Source of the DNA: JAWVYT01 sp046483065
GTDB taxonomy: Bacteria > Gemmatimonadota > Gemmatimonadetes > Longimicrobiales > RSA9
DNA: 64,000 nt
Direction: 5' to 3'
Assembly (NCBI GenBank): GCA_046483065.1
Contig: JAWODW010000103.1
Span: forward strand, 32,346-96,345
Numbering within the stretch: the stretch's first letter is position 1; every line of letters starts with the position of its first letter. Positions 32,313 through 43,000 of the stretch are shown piece after piece. The notes beneath the pieces are model-generated. The model searched no databases. It saw only the letters and a program-made list of their open reading frames with translations, and was not told where the DNA came from. Made by a program: the position numbers and the translations under genes.

Positions 32313-34594
32313 GCGACGCACCCCGGAAGCCCGTCATACCCCGTCCGGACGATCCCGAGATCACACCGATCCTGGTGGAGGAGCACGGGCTCGGCACGGA
32401 CGAGTACGAGACCATCAAGGGGATGCTGCGCCGGGAGATGAGCTACACCGAGCTCGGCCTCTTCAGCGCGCTCTGGTCCGAGCACTGCGGCTACAAGAAC
32501 TCCCGCCCCCTGCTCCGCCAGTTCCCCACCGAGGCGCCCTGGGTGCTCCAGGGCCCCGGCGAGAACGCCGGCGTCATCGACATCGGGGATGGCTACGCCG
32601 TGGCGTTCAAGATGGAGTCCCACAACCACCCGTCGGCCGTGGAGCCCTACCAGGGTGCCGCCACGGGTGTGGGCGGGATCCTCCGGGACGTCTTTACCAT
32701 GGGGGCCCGCCCCGTGGCCGTCCTCGACTCCCTCCGCTTCGGCTCCCTCGACTCGCCGCGCGTCCGCTACCTCTTCGCCGGCGTGGTCAAAGGCGTGGGG
32801 GACTACGGCAACTGCGTCGGGATCCCGAACATCGGCGGCGAGACGTGGTTCGATGAGGCGTACGAAGGCAACCCGCTGGTCAACGCCATGGCCATCGGGC
32901 TCATGAAGACCGAGGAGCTCATCCGCGGCTACGCGTCGGGGCCCGGCAACCCGATCCTGGCGGTGGGCGCACGTACCGGCCGCGACGGGATCCACGGCGC
33001 CACCTTCGCCAGCGAGGAGCTGAGCGAGGAGACCGAGTCGAGCCGGCCCCAGGTACAGGTCGGCGACCCGTTCACCGAGAAACTGCTCCTCGAGGCCTCC
33101 CTCGAGCTCATCCAGAGCGGCCATATCGTGGGGATCCAGGACATGGGCGCCGCCGGGCTGGCCTCCGCCTCATCCGAGATGGCCGCCCGGGCCGGCACCG
33201 GCGTGGACATCGATGTGGCGAAGGTGCCCGTCCGCGAGGAGGGGATGACGCCGTACGAGATCCTGCTCAGCGAGAGCCAGGAGCGGATGCTCGTGGTGGC
33301 CAAGGCCGGTCACGAGGACGCCGTCATCGAGATCCTGGAGAAGTGGGAGCTCGAGGCCGCCGTCATCGGCCAGGTCACCGATGACGGCCTCTACCGGGTC
33401 CGGGAGCGCGACCGCGTGGTGGCCGAGATCCCGGGGACCGGGCTCGTGGACTGCCCCACCTACACCCGGGAAGGGGTCGAGTCCGAAGAGGTCAAGACGC
33501 TCCGGAGCTGGGACCCGGCCACCCTCGGCGACGAGATGGGCGATCCCGCCGCCGTCCTCACCGCCCTCATGGGCTCCCCCAACATCGCCGGCAAGGCGTG
33601 GATCTACGAGCAGTACGACTCGGACGTACGCACCAACACCGTCCAGGGGCCCGGCGGCGACGCCGGCGTCCTCCGGGTCCGGGGCACCGGGCGAGGGATC
33701 GCGGCCACCACCGACTGCAACCCCCGCTACGTCTACCTCGACCCCCGGAAGGGCGGGATGATCGCCGTGGCGGAGGCCGCCCGGAACCTGGTCTGCGTCG
33801 GAGCCCGGCCCCGGGCCATCACCGACTGCCTCAACTTCGGCAACCCCTACAAGCTCGACGTCTATCACCAGCTCGCCGAGTCCACCGCCGGGATGGCGGA
33901 GGCGTGCCGCCGGCTCGATACGCCGGTGGTCAGCGGGAACGTCTCGCTCTACAACGAGAACCCGAAGGGCGCCGTCTTCCCCACCCCCACCGTGGGCATG
34001 GTCGGTGTCCTCGACGACGTGTCCAGGACCATCGGCGCCGGCTTCACCGAGCCCGGGCACGCCATCGTCCTGCTCGGCACGAACACCGCCGAGATCGGTG
34101 CCTCCGAGTACCTGAAGGTGATCCACGGCCGGACAGCCGGCGCCGTCCCCGATGTGGACCTCGACGCCGAGAAGGCGCTGGGCGAGGCCGTCCTGGCCAT
34201 GATCGGCGAGAGGCTCCTGGCCAGCGCCCACGACTGCGCCGAGGGCGGGCTGGCGGTGACGCTGGCCGAGTCGGCGGTGGGCGCCGTGGGCGGCCCCGTG
34301 GGACTCGACGCCGCACTCGACGACCCGATTCCCGCGCCGGCGCTCCTCTTCGGAGAGGCCCAGGGCCGGATCGTGGTGAGCTGCGCCGCGGCCGACCTCG
34401 ATCGCGTGCTGGCCACCGCAGCGGAGCATGACGTGCTCGCGAAGCGGATCGGCACTGTCGGCGAGCGTGGCGGCCACGTCGTCATCGAGACCGAGCGCGG
34501 ACCCGCGGTTCGGGTCCCCGCAGCGCGGCTCGCGGAGACGTACCGGGGCGCGATCCCGGGGATCATGGAGGCGCCGACGGCATCCGGCGAGTGA
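32309..34594 (+). CDS. purL: FGAM synthase large subunit PurL (short form)
   Basis: This 761-residue protein is the PurS/PurQ-dependent short type. It has ALWSEHCGYKNSRPLL, FKMESHNHPSAVEPYQGAATGVGG, IQDMGAAGLASASSEMA, and ISRD-type text VVSGNVSLYNEN in the second half, reflecting the duplicated AIRS-like domains. It converts FGAR to FGAM with ATP and ammonia. It overlaps purQ by four bases, and purF follows after 25 bp. Confidence 0.97.
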   Translation: MSDAPRKPVIPRPDDPEITPILVEEHGLGTDEYETIKGMLRREMSYTELGLFSALWSEHCGYKNSRPLLRQFPTEAPWVLQGPGENAGVIDIGDGYAVAFKMESHNHPSAVEPYQGAATGVGGILRDVFTMGARPVAVLDSLRFGSLDSPRVRYLFAGVVKGVGDYGNCVGIPNIGGETWFDEAYEGNPLVNAMAIGLMKTEELIRGYASGPGNPILAVGARTGRDGIHGATFASEELSEETESSRPQVQVGDPFTEKLLLEASLELIQSGHIVGIQDMGAAGLASASSEMAARAGTGVDIDVAKVPVREEGMTPYEILLSESQERMLVVAKAGHEDAVIEILEKWELEAAVIGQVTDDGLYRVRERDRVVAEIPGTGLVDCPTYTREGVESEEVKTLRSWDPATLGDEMGDPAAVLTALMGSPNIAGKAWIYEQYDSDVRTNTVQGPGGDAGVLRVRGTGRGIAATTDCNPRYVYLDPRKGGMIAVAEAARNLVCVGARPRAITDCLNFGNPYKLDVYHQLAESTAGMAEACRRLDTPVVSGNVSLYNENPKGAVFPTPTVGMVGVLDDVSRTIGAGFTEPGHAIVLLGTNTAEIGASEYLKVIHGRTAGAVPDVDLDAEKALGEAVLAMIGERLLASAHDCAEGGLAVTLAESAVGAVGGPVGLDAALDDPIPAPALLFGEAQGRIVVSCAAADLDRVLATAAEHDVLAKRIGTVGERGGHVVIETERGPAVRVPAARLAETYRGAIPGIMEAPTASGE

Positions 34595-34619
34595 CCTACC
34601 AGCGAGAGGCAGAGGCGGT

Positions 34620-36002
34620 ATGTGTGGCATCGTAGGGGTAAGCGGCGTCGACAACGCGGCCAAGACGGCGTTCCTGGGGCTGTACGCTCTCCAGCATCGG
34701 GGCCAGGAATCGGCGGGCATCTCGGCCGTGGGCGCCGACGAGAAGGCACGGCTGGCGAAGCGGGAGGGGCTGGTGGTCGAGGGCTTCACCGACACCCTGC
34801 TGGACGCATTGCCGGGGCGCCTCGCGCTGGGCCACACCCGCTACTCCACGGCCGGCGGTGCGGGGCTGGTGAACGCCCAGCCGATCGTGGTCAGCTATCG
34901 GGAGGGCGACCTGGCGCTGGTCCACAACGGGAACATCACCAACGCCCAGCTGCTGCGCGAGGAACTGGTGGAGGAGGGCGCGCTCTTCCAGGGCACCATC
35001 GACTCGGAGGTCATGGTGCACCTCATCGCCCGATCCCGGTCGCCGACGGTGGAGGAACAGATCTCCGAGGCCCTCTCCCGGCTCCAGGGCGCCTTCAGCG
35101 TGCTCATCACCGTGGGACAGACGCTGTACGCGGCCCGGGACCCATGGGGGTTCCGACCCATGGTGCTGGGCAAGATGCCCGATAACGGGTGGATCGTGGC
35201 CAGCGAGAGCTGCGCCCTGGACCTGGTGGGCGCCAGCTACGAGCGCGACATCGAGCCCGGTGAGATGCTCCGGATCCGCGACGGCGAGCTGACCTCGCTC
35301 AAGAACGTGGCCCGGAACCACGACCCGGCACCGTGCATCTTCGAGCTGGTCTACTTCGCCCGTCCCGACTCCCGGATCTTCGGGAAGACCGTCGACCGAG
35401 CCCGACGCGCTTTCGGGCGGCAGCTGGCCCGGGAGCACCCCGCCGACGCCGACGTGGTCTTCAGCGTTCCCGACTCCTCCAACTCGGCGGCGCTGGGCTT
35501 CGCCGAGGAGAGCGAGATCCCCTACGAGCTCGGGCTCATACGGAACCATTACGTGGGCCGCACGTTCATCCACCCCACCCAGGCGGGGCGGGATTTCAGG
35601 GTCCGGATCAAGTACAACGCCGTCCGGGAGGTCATGGAGGGCAAACGCGTAGTGGTGGTAGACGACTCGCTGGTCCGCGGCACAACCAGCCTCGGACTGG
35701 TCCGGCTGATCCGGGAGGCCGGTGCCCGGGAGGTCCACTTCCGCATTTCCAGCCCACCCGTCCGCCACCCGTGCTTCTACGGCATCGACATGCCCACGAA
35801 GGAGGAGCTCATGGGCTCGCGGAAGACCGTGGAAGAGATCCGTCAACACCTGGACGTCGACTCCCTCGGCTACCTCTCCCTCGATGGGATGCTCGAAGCC
35901 GTCGAAGACGCCGGACCGTTCTGCCACGCCTGCTTCTCCGGCGACTATACGGCACCCCTCGTGGACCTCCACCGCGGCTACGATGTGGTCTCCAGCTCCT
36001 GA
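34620..36002 (+). CDS. purF: Amidophosphoribosyltransferase
   Basis: This 460-residue protein starts MCGIVGVSG, leaving Cys2 as the glutaminase nucleophile with no propeptide. YALQHRGQESAGI, LGHTRYSTAG and VHNGNITNA follow. The phosphoribosyltransferase half has VVVVDDSLVRGTTS, the PRPP loop. Cysteines near 239, 387 and 440 could fit an Fe-S form, but I cannot confirm that. It makes phosphoribosylamine, the first committed purine step. GAGGCGG lies just before the ATG; a longer in-frame ORF overlapping purL is rejected. Confidence 0.96.
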   Translation: MCGIVGVSGVDNAAKTAFLGLYALQHRGQESAGISAVGADEKARLAKREGLVVEGFTDTLLDALPGRLALGHTRYSTAGGAGLVNAQPIVVSYREGDLALVHNGNITNAQLLREELVEEGALFQGTIDSEVMVHLIARSRSPTVEEQISEALSRLQGAFSVLITVGQTLYAARDPWGFRPMVLGKMPDNGWIVASESCALDLVGASYERDIEPGEMLRIRDGELTSLKNVARNHDPAPCIFELVYFARPDSRIFGKTVDRARRAFGRQLAREHPADADVVFSVPDSSNSAALGFAEESEIPYELGLIRNHYVGRTFIHPTQAGRDFRVRIKYNAVREVMEGKRVVVVDDSLVRGTTSLGLVRLIREAGAREVHFRISSPPVRHPCFYGIDMPTKEELMGSRKTVEEIRQHLDVDSLGYLSLDGMLEAVEDAGPFCHACFSGDYTAPLVDLHRGYDVVSSS

Positions 36003-36060
36003 CCCGCCAGCGCCCGCTCCGGCCAGGGGCTCCCGGCTCCGGTGTCGGGCGGGCGTCCAC

Positions 36061-36088
36061 TGGCCATGTCGCGCCAGGAACGTACATT
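36061..36088 (+). promoter_or_regulatory. Candidate promoter for ppdK-add
   Basis: TGGCCA (36061-36066) and TACATT (36083-36088) are separated by 16 bases, inside the 141-bp gap after purF. The -35 is weak (four of six). The leader would be about 50 nt. Confidence 0.35.
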
Positions 36089-36143
36089 GCCGGTCGTGAG
36101 GCTGCGGCGAACGCGAACCTGAATCCACTTCACAGAGCGAGTC

Positions 36144-38810
36144 ATGAGCCACCGTTGGGTCTATTACTTCGGGGACGGCACGGCCGAGGGCGGCAGGGAG
36201 CAGAAGGAGCTGCTGGGAGGCAAGGGGGCGAACCTTGCCGAGATGACCCGGATCGGGGTCCCCGTCCCGCCGGGGTTCACCATCACCGCCGAGGCGTGCC
36301 GGCACTACATGCACAACGGCACGCTGCCGCACGGATTGAAGGAGGCGGCCGAGGAGAACATCGGGCGAGTCGAGGCATCCGCCGGTAAGCAGTTCGGCGC
36401 CACCGACACCCAGCCGCTCCTGGTCAGCGTTCGGAGCGGCGCCGCCGTCTCCATGCCCGGGATGATGGACACCATCCTGAACCTCGGGCTCAACGATGAG
36501 ACCGTCCGGGCACTGGCCGGCGACGTGGACGACGAGCGCTTCGCCTATGACTCCTACCGGCGCTTCATCCAGATGTACGGCGACGTGGTGATGGGCATCA
36601 ACCACGAGAAGTTCGAGAGCCGGCTGGAGGCCATGCGGGACGACCGTGGCGTGGCCGACGACACCGAGCTCAGCTCGGGCGACCTCCAGGAGCTGGTCGA
36701 GCAGTACAAGGCGCTCGTCGAGGCCGAGACGGGCGAGCCCTTCCCCATGGACCCCCAGGAGCAGCTCTGGGGCGCGGTCCGGGCCGTGTTCGACTCGTGG
36801 AACAACGAGCGGGCGGTGGCCTACCGCCAGCACAACCGGATCGACGAGAAGCTGGGCACCGCCGTCACCGTCCAGACCATGGTGTACGGCAACATGGGCG
36901 ACGACTCGGGCACCGGCGTGGCGTTCACCCGGAACCCGAGCACCGGCGACAACCAGGTCTTCGGCGAGTTCCTCCGCAACGCCCAGGGCGAGGACGTGGT
37001 GGCCGGGATCCGCACGCCGCTGCCCATCAGCGAGATGAAGAACGTCATGCCCGGCCCGTATCAGCAGCTCCAGGAGATCCAGAAGAAGCTGGAGCAGCAC
37101 TACCGGGACATGCAGGACCTGGAGTTCACCGTGGAGCGCGGACAGCTCTATCTCCTTCAGACCCGCACCGGCAAACGGACGGCCACGGCGGCCATCCGGA
37201 TCGCCGTGGACATGGTGGACGAGGAGCTGATCACCCGGGAGGAAGCTATCCTCCGGGTGGACCCGAAGCAGCTCGAGCAGCAGCTCCACCCGGGCCTCGA
37301 CCCGGAGGCGGAGACCGAGACGCTGACGGAAGGGCTGCCCGCCTCACCCGGCGCCGCGGCCGGCCGCGTGGTCTTCGAGCCCGAGGAGGCCGTGGAGTGG
37401 ACCGAGGACGGCGAGGCCGTGATCCTGATCCGGCGGGAGACGTCGCCCGATGACTTCGCGGGCATGGCCGCCGCACGGGGCATCGTGACGTCCCGGGGCG
37501 GCATGACGTCCCACGCCGCGGTGGTCGCCCGCGGGATGGGCAAGCCGTGCGTGGCCGGCGCCGGCGGCCTCACCCTCCATGAAGAGAAGGGCTACTTCGA
37601 GGCCAAGGGCCGCCGGGTGGAGCGGGGCGACTGGGTCACCATCGACGGCGGGACCGGCCGCCTGCTGCTGGGCCGCGTTCCCACCGTGGAGCCGGAGATC
37701 TCCGACAACTTCCAGCGGCTCATGGAGTGGGCCGATGACGTCCGCACGCTGCGCGTCCGGACCAACGCCGACACGCCCCACGACGCCAAACAGGCCCGGG
37801 AGTTCGGCGCAGAGGGGATCGGCCTCTGCCGGACCGAGCACATGTTCGTCGGCGAGGAGCGGGTTCGCGCCATCCGGGAGATGATCCTGGCCAGCATGGC
37901 CGAGCAGCGGTGGTCGGCGCTCTCCAAGCTGCTGCCCATGCAGCGGCAGGACTTCGAGGGCATCTTCCGGGCCATGGACGGGCTCCCGGTCACGATCCGG
38001 CTCCTGGACCCGCCGCTCCACGAGTTCCTGCCCCACGACGAGGACGAGATCCAGGACCTGGTCGCCGCCACCAAATGGTCGGCGGAGGATGTCCGGAAGG
38101 AGGTAAAGCGACACCGTGAGGCCAACCCCATGCTCGGGCACCGGGGCGTCCGTCTCGGAATCACGGTCCCCGAGCTCACGGAGATGCAGGCCCGGGCCAT
38201 TTTCGAGGCGGCGGTCAACGTGGCCGCGGACGGCGTCGACGTACAGCCGGAGATCATGGTCCCTCTGGTCAGCGTGGTGGAGGAGCTGAAGAACCAGGAG
38301 CAGATCATCCGGTCCGTGGCCCGGAAGGTTTTCGAGGAGAAGGGCCGGGAGGTGAAGTACCTGGTCGGCACCATGATCGAGCTGCCCCGGGCCGTCCTCT
38401 CCGCCGGCGAGATCGCCGAGGTCGCCGAGTTCTTCTCCTTCGGGACCAACGATCTGACCCAGACCACCTTCGGGCTCTCCCGGGATGACGCCGGGAGCTT
38501 CCTGCCGGCCTATATCGAGAAGGCGATCCTGACGGACGACCCCTTCCAGGTCCTGGACCGGAAGGGCGTGGGCCGCCTGGTGGCCATGGCCACCCGCGCA
38601 GGCCGCGCCACCGAACCCGAGCTGAAAGTCGGGATCTGCGGCGAGCACGGCGGCGAGCCCAGCTCCGTGGAGTTCTTCCACGTCGCCGGACTGGACTACG
38701 TGTCCTGCTCCCCGTTCCGGGTCCCCATCGCACGCCTGGCAGCCGCCCGTGCCGTGCTGGAACACGGCGCGCCGGGGAAGGTACCTGTTGAAACGCTGAT
38801 CGACGGCTGA
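36144..38810 (+). CDS. ppdK: Pyruvate, phosphate dikinase
   Basis: This 888-residue protein has an N-terminal ATP-grasp nucleotide-binding domain (LLGGKGANLAEMTRIGVPVPPGF, SVRSGAAVSMPGMMDTILN). The phosphohistidine domain has SRGGMTSHAAVVARGMGKPC. The C-terminal PEP/pyruvate barrel has GLCRTEHMF, LGHRGVRLG, FSFGTNDLTQTTFGLSRDD and the catalytic cysteine in DYVSCSPFRV. It interconverts pyruvate and PEP with ATP, phosphate, AMP and PPi, allowing gluconeogenesis or glycolysis. It is full length and coupled to add by an 11-bp gap. Confidence 0.97.
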   Translation: MSHRWVYYFGDGTAEGGREQKELLGGKGANLAEMTRIGVPVPPGFTITAEACRHYMHNGTLPHGLKEAAEENIGRVEASAGKQFGATDTQPLLVSVRSGAAVSMPGMMDTILNLGLNDETVRALAGDVDDERFAYDSYRRFIQMYGDVVMGINHEKFESRLEAMRDDRGVADDTELSSGDLQELVEQYKALVEAETGEPFPMDPQEQLWGAVRAVFDSWNNERAVAYRQHNRIDEKLGTAVTVQTMVYGNMGDDSGTGVAFTRNPSTGDNQVFGEFLRNAQGEDVVAGIRTPLPISEMKNVMPGPYQQLQEIQKKLEQHYRDMQDLEFTVERGQLYLLQTRTGKRTATAAIRIAVDMVDEELITREEAILRVDPKQLEQQLHPGLDPEAETETLTEGLPASPGAAAGRVVFEPEEAVEWTEDGEAVILIRRETSPDDFAGMAAARGIVTSRGGMTSHAAVVARGMGKPCVAGAGGLTLHEEKGYFEAKGRRVERGDWVTIDGGTGRLLLGRVPTVEPEISDNFQRLMEWADDVRTLRVRTNADTPHDAKQAREFGAEGIGLCRTEHMFVGEERVRAIREMILASMAEQRWSALSKLLPMQRQDFEGIFRAMDGLPVTIRLLDPPLHEFLPHDEDEIQDLVAATKWSAEDVRKEVKRHREANPMLGHRGVRLGITVPELTEMQARAIFEAAVNVAADGVDVQPEIMVPLVSVVEELKNQEQIIRSVARKVFEEKGREVKYLVGTMIELPRAVLSAGEIAEVAEFFSFGTNDLTQTTFGLSRDDAGSFLPAYIEKAILTDDPFQVLDRKGVGRLVAMATRAGRATEPELKVGICGEHGGEPSSVEFFHVAGLDYVSCSPFRVPIARLAAARAVLEHGAPGKVPVETLIDG

Positions 38811-38821
38811 CGGGAGACGAG

Positions 38822-39922
38822 ATGGTCGAGGTGACGAGAGAGCGGCTGCACCGCCTGCCGAAGACGGACCTGCACGTGCATCTGGACGGGTCGGTCCGCC
38901 CGGAGACGCTCATCGAGCTGGCGGACGAGCAGGGCGTGGAGCTGCCCGACACCGATACCGCAGCGCTCGAGGAGTACATGCACGTGCAGGACGCCCGCGA
39001 CCTCGTGGACTACCTGTCCCGGTTCGACGTAACGCTATCGGTCATGCAGCAGGCGGACGCCCTGGAGCGCATCGCCTACGAACTCGCCGAGGACGCCGCC
39101 GCGGAGAACGTGCGCTACATGGAGGTGCGCTTCTCCCCCGCCCTGAACATCCAGGGCGGGCTGAGCATGGAGGAGGCCGTCGCCGCCCCGCTCCAGGGGC
39201 TCCGCAGGGCCGAGGAGGACTACGACATCCGGACGGGGATCATCATCTGCGGGATCCGGAACATGAGCCCCGAGACGTCCATGGACCTGGCCGACCTCAC
39301 CGTCACGTTCAAGAACAAGGGCGTGGTGGCCTTCGACCTGGCGGGCGCCGAGTACAACTATCCGGCCAAACGGCATCGTGAAGCGTTCTACCGGGTCGGG
39401 AACGCCAACGTCGCGGCCACGATCCACGCCGGGGAGGCGTTCGGCCCCGAGTCGATCCATCAGGCGCTCCACTACAACAACGCCAACCGCATCGGGCACG
39501 GCACTCGCCTCTACGAGGACCCGGACCTCATGCAGTACGTGGCCGATTTCCGGATCCCGCTGGAGATCTGCCTGACGTCCAACGTCCAGACCCGCGTGGT
39601 CAAGGAGTTCTCCGAGCACCCCGTCCGCCTCTACTACGACGAGGGGATCGTGACCACCCTCAACACCGACAACCGGCTCATGAGCGCCACCACCGCCACG
39701 GCGGAGTTCTGGCGCGCCCACCAGCACCTCGACTTCACCTGGGAGGAGCTCACCGAGGTGTCGATCTACGGCTTCGAGAGCGCCTTCCTCCCCTTCCACG
39801 AGAAGCAGGCCATGGTGGCGGCGGTCCGACAGGAGATGGACGAGCTCGGCCGTCGCTACCAGGCCGAGGACGACGGCACGAGCAGCGATACCGGCCGGCA
39901 CACTGCGGAGGTCGCCGGCTGA
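38822..39922 (+). CDS. add: Adenosine deaminase family protein
   Basis: This 366-residue amidohydrolase has zinc ligands His18 and His20 (KTDLHVHLDGS), the substrate region TIHAGEAFGPESI, GHGTRLYEDPDL and the later NTDNRLMS motif, where the usual Asp-Asp pair reads Asp-Asn. Adenosine deaminases have STDDP-like text there, so substrate specificity may differ (adenine or aminofutalosine deaminase are relatives). GGGAGACGAG precedes the ATG. It would salvage adenosine to inosine beside the purine genes. A strong hairpin follows. Confidence 0.88.
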   Translation: MVEVTRERLHRLPKTDLHVHLDGSVRPETLIELADEQGVELPDTDTAALEEYMHVQDARDLVDYLSRFDVTLSVMQQADALERIAYELAEDAAAENVRYMEVRFSPALNIQGGLSMEEAVAAPLQGLRRAEEDYDIRTGIIICGIRNMSPETSMDLADLTVTFKNKGVVAFDLAGAEYNYPAKRHREAFYRVGNANVAATIHAGEAFGPESIHQALHYNNANRIGHGTRLYEDPDLMQYVADFRIPLEICLTSNVQTRVVKEFSEHPVRLYYDEGIVTTLNTDNRLMSATTATAEFWRAHQHLDFTWEELTEVSIYGFESAFLPFHEKQAMVAAVRQEMDELGRRYQAEDDGTSSDTGRHTAEVAG

Positions 39923-39954
39923 CCAGCAGGCGAGGCCATCCCTCCCGATGGCAG

Positions 39955-39989
39955 AAAGGGCCCGACCGCAAGGGGCGGTCGGGCCCTTT
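39955..39989. terminator. Strong bidirectional-type terminator hairpin
   Basis: A perfect 15-bp inverted repeat (39955-39969 with 39975-39989), starting AAAGGGCCC and ending GGGCCCTTT around a 5-nt loop, lies between the convergent add and TonB-receptor genes. The symmetrical A/T ends would serve both strands. Confidence 0.85.
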
Positions 39990-40026
39990 CGTTGTTCGGG
40001 GCCGTCCTCGGCCCTTGACCGGCGGT

Positions 40027-43000
40027 CTAGAAGTAGTACTTCACCCCGATCCGCGCCTGGAACTGGAGCGTCAGGTTGTCACCGATGGCCTCCACCGTCC
40101 CGAATGTCGGGATCGCCTCGCCCGTATCCTCGTCGCGCCGGAAGGGTACGGTATAGAGGGTCTGCCCGGCGACCTCGTCGTACGTCTCCGGGATCAGCAG
40201 GTTCCGGTTCCTGGCGAATACGCCCATGAACCGGCCCCACTCGTTGTTGATCCCGTTCAGAACGTTGAACATGTCGACCTGCACCTCGAGCCGCTGGTCG
40301 CTCAGTGTTTCGAACGAGCGGCTCAGCCGCACATCCAGCCGGTTGAACCAGGGATAGCGGCAGGTGTTCCGGGGCACGATCTGGCCGGTATAGTCACCGG
40401 CGCAGGCGTTCTCTTCGAGCATCTGCTCGTAGACGGCCCGCATGGTGTCCGCCCGCGCCCCCGTCACCGTCAGCGGCAGGTCGTCCGGCGTGAAGACGTA
40501 GGGCCGGTCATTGAACCGGACGCCATCGCCGTTCAGGTCGCCACTCGCCTCCGGCGTCCACGGCCGACCACTCTGGAGCCGCCAGAACCCGGCCACCTTG
40601 ACGTCGAACGGTATGGTGGCGTTCACCGACGCGATGAACGTGTGGTTGCGGGTGAAGTCGCTGGGCCCCCACGCCTTGTCGGTGTCGCCCACGCCGCCGA
40701 TGTCGTTGGGACCGTAGGCGCCCACCGTGGGATCCGTATACCCCGAGGACGCCGTGCAGCACGAATACGACGAGTTGTCGTACGACGTGGTGTACGTGTA
40801 CGAGCCCCGGACCTGCAGCTTCTCATTCACGATGTGCGCCGCTTCCGTGGTCAGCGACAGTGACCGGGAGCGGCCGTCATTGTAGTTCACGAAGACCTCG
40901 GCCAGCTCCAGGTTGCGGCGTGAGTTGATCTCGTTGGCCGTCGGGTCGCCGGCCGACGGGTCGAAGACCGTCCCCGGCTGGAAGACCTGCCGCCCACCCT
41001 CGTTATCCAGCGTGAGCTGGACGTCCCGGAGGTTGAGGTTCCGGACGGTATAGAGGAGCGAGCTCTGGGAGAACAGGGCGTCAATGGAGAGCTGCGTCCG
41101 GACCCCGATCTCCTGGGACCACCCGATGTTCGCCTTGAACGTCTCGGGGAACTCGAAATTCTCGTTCCAGAACGTGTACTCCGGGATCCCGCTGGCCACC
41201 GTGGTCCCTGCGCACCCGTCCGGGTTGTCGTTCCCGTCCGTGCCCCAGGAGCCGTAATCCTGCACCGACGGCGGCGCGTTCGGGTCGCCTTCGGCGAGGG
41301 AGCCGGTGCACTGCACCGTCACCACCGGTCGGACCGTGCTCTGGACGTTGCCGCCCAGCACGTAGGGGACCCGGCCATAGAAGTAGCCCACGCCGCCCCG
41401 GAGCACGGCGGTCCCGTTCCCCGAGAAGTCGTAGGCCATAGTCAGGCGTGGCGAGATGTTGTCGTTGTCCGTGGGCGCGATGCCCGTGGTCACGCCGAAC
41501 GCCCGCTCCGCCGTCAGCACCCGCTGGGGCTCGTCCAGGAAGGTCTGCAGGTCGTAGCGCAGCCCGTACGTGGCCGTGAGCTTGGGGGTCACCTGCCACT
41601 CGTCCTGGGCGTAGACCGACCACTCCAGCACGTCGAACTCGGCGAACGGAATGCCGCCGCCCTCGCGGATGTTCCGCTGGAACGAGCTCGGACGGTACGC
41701 CGCGAAGGCGTCCATGTCCTGGAAGTTGTAGACACCCGCGCCCCGGAGGATGAACTGGTTCGCGATATGGGTGTAGATCCCGTTCGCGCCCACCTTGAGT
41801 GTGTGGTTCCCCGCCACGTGGGTGAAGTTGTCGATCGCCTGGATCTTCCACTCCTCCAGGTCGTTCTGGAAGGCGGCAAAGGTCCCGCCGTACCCGATGA
41901 ACCCGCCGCCCGGGAGCCGGACCTCGAGCGCCGGCCGCAGGTCCTTTCCGTTCCGGGGCCGCAGCTCACTCGCCGCCTGCACACGGAAGACGTTGAAGGT
42001 CTGCGGTCCCAGCACACTCTGGAGCTCGGCCACGAACGAGTTCGAGATGTCGCGGAACTCCTCCGCCCGCGACTGGCCGTACTCGAAGTCGAAGATCTGG
42101 TTCCACTCGTTGTCGTTGCTGTAGCTGGCGAAGTTGTGGCGCAGCGACAGCCGGTGGTCATCGTTCAGCGCCCAGTCCACCCGGCCGAACACCGAGATGA
42201 CGTCGTCCGTGGTCTGGAACGAGCCGTACGTCGACTCCGGGTTCTGGATCCCGTACTGGTTCTCCAGCAGGTCGAAAAATTGGCCCACTGCGGCGTAGCG
42301 TTCCGGGTCCGCGTTCTCGGATTCCGGCGCGTACCGCTGCTGCGTGATGGAGAGCTGGGGCTCCCGCTCCCGCTGGGCGTCCACGCTCAGGAGGAAGTGG
42401 GCCTTGTCCCTCACGATGGGACCCGAGAGCCTGGCCGCGAACTGGGAGACCTGGTACTCGGAGACATTCTCGCCATCGAAGGTCTGGCCCGTCAGCGCAT
42501 CGCTCTGGTAGTTGGCGTACGCCGTCCCTTCGAACTCGTTGTCGCCACCCCGGGTGATGACGTTGACCACGCCGCCGGTGTAGTTGCCGAACTCCACATC
42601 GAAGCCGTTGGCGATGACCTGGAACTCCCGGATCGACTCCAGGGAGAAGACGAATGGGATCCGCGACCCGCCCCGGTTCTCACCGAAGAAGGCGTTGTTG
42701 GCGTCCACCCCGTCGATCTGGAGGTTGGTCTGAGACGCCCGCTGCCCGGCAATGGAGAACTGTCCGCCGGTGCTGTTCGCCGGGTCCGGCGCCACCAGAC
42801 CCGACAGTTGGATGAAGTTGGTGAAGTCACGGCCGAGGGCGGGGAGCGCTTCGATCTCCTCCTCGGAGACCAGCTGCACCACCGACCCATCGGTCACATC
42901 GATCTCGCCTCGCCTGGCCTGTACGTTGATCCCCTCGAGCTCCAGCGCCTCGGTGGTCAGGTCGAAGTTCACCGTGGCCGCCTGACCCAGCGAGACCCGG

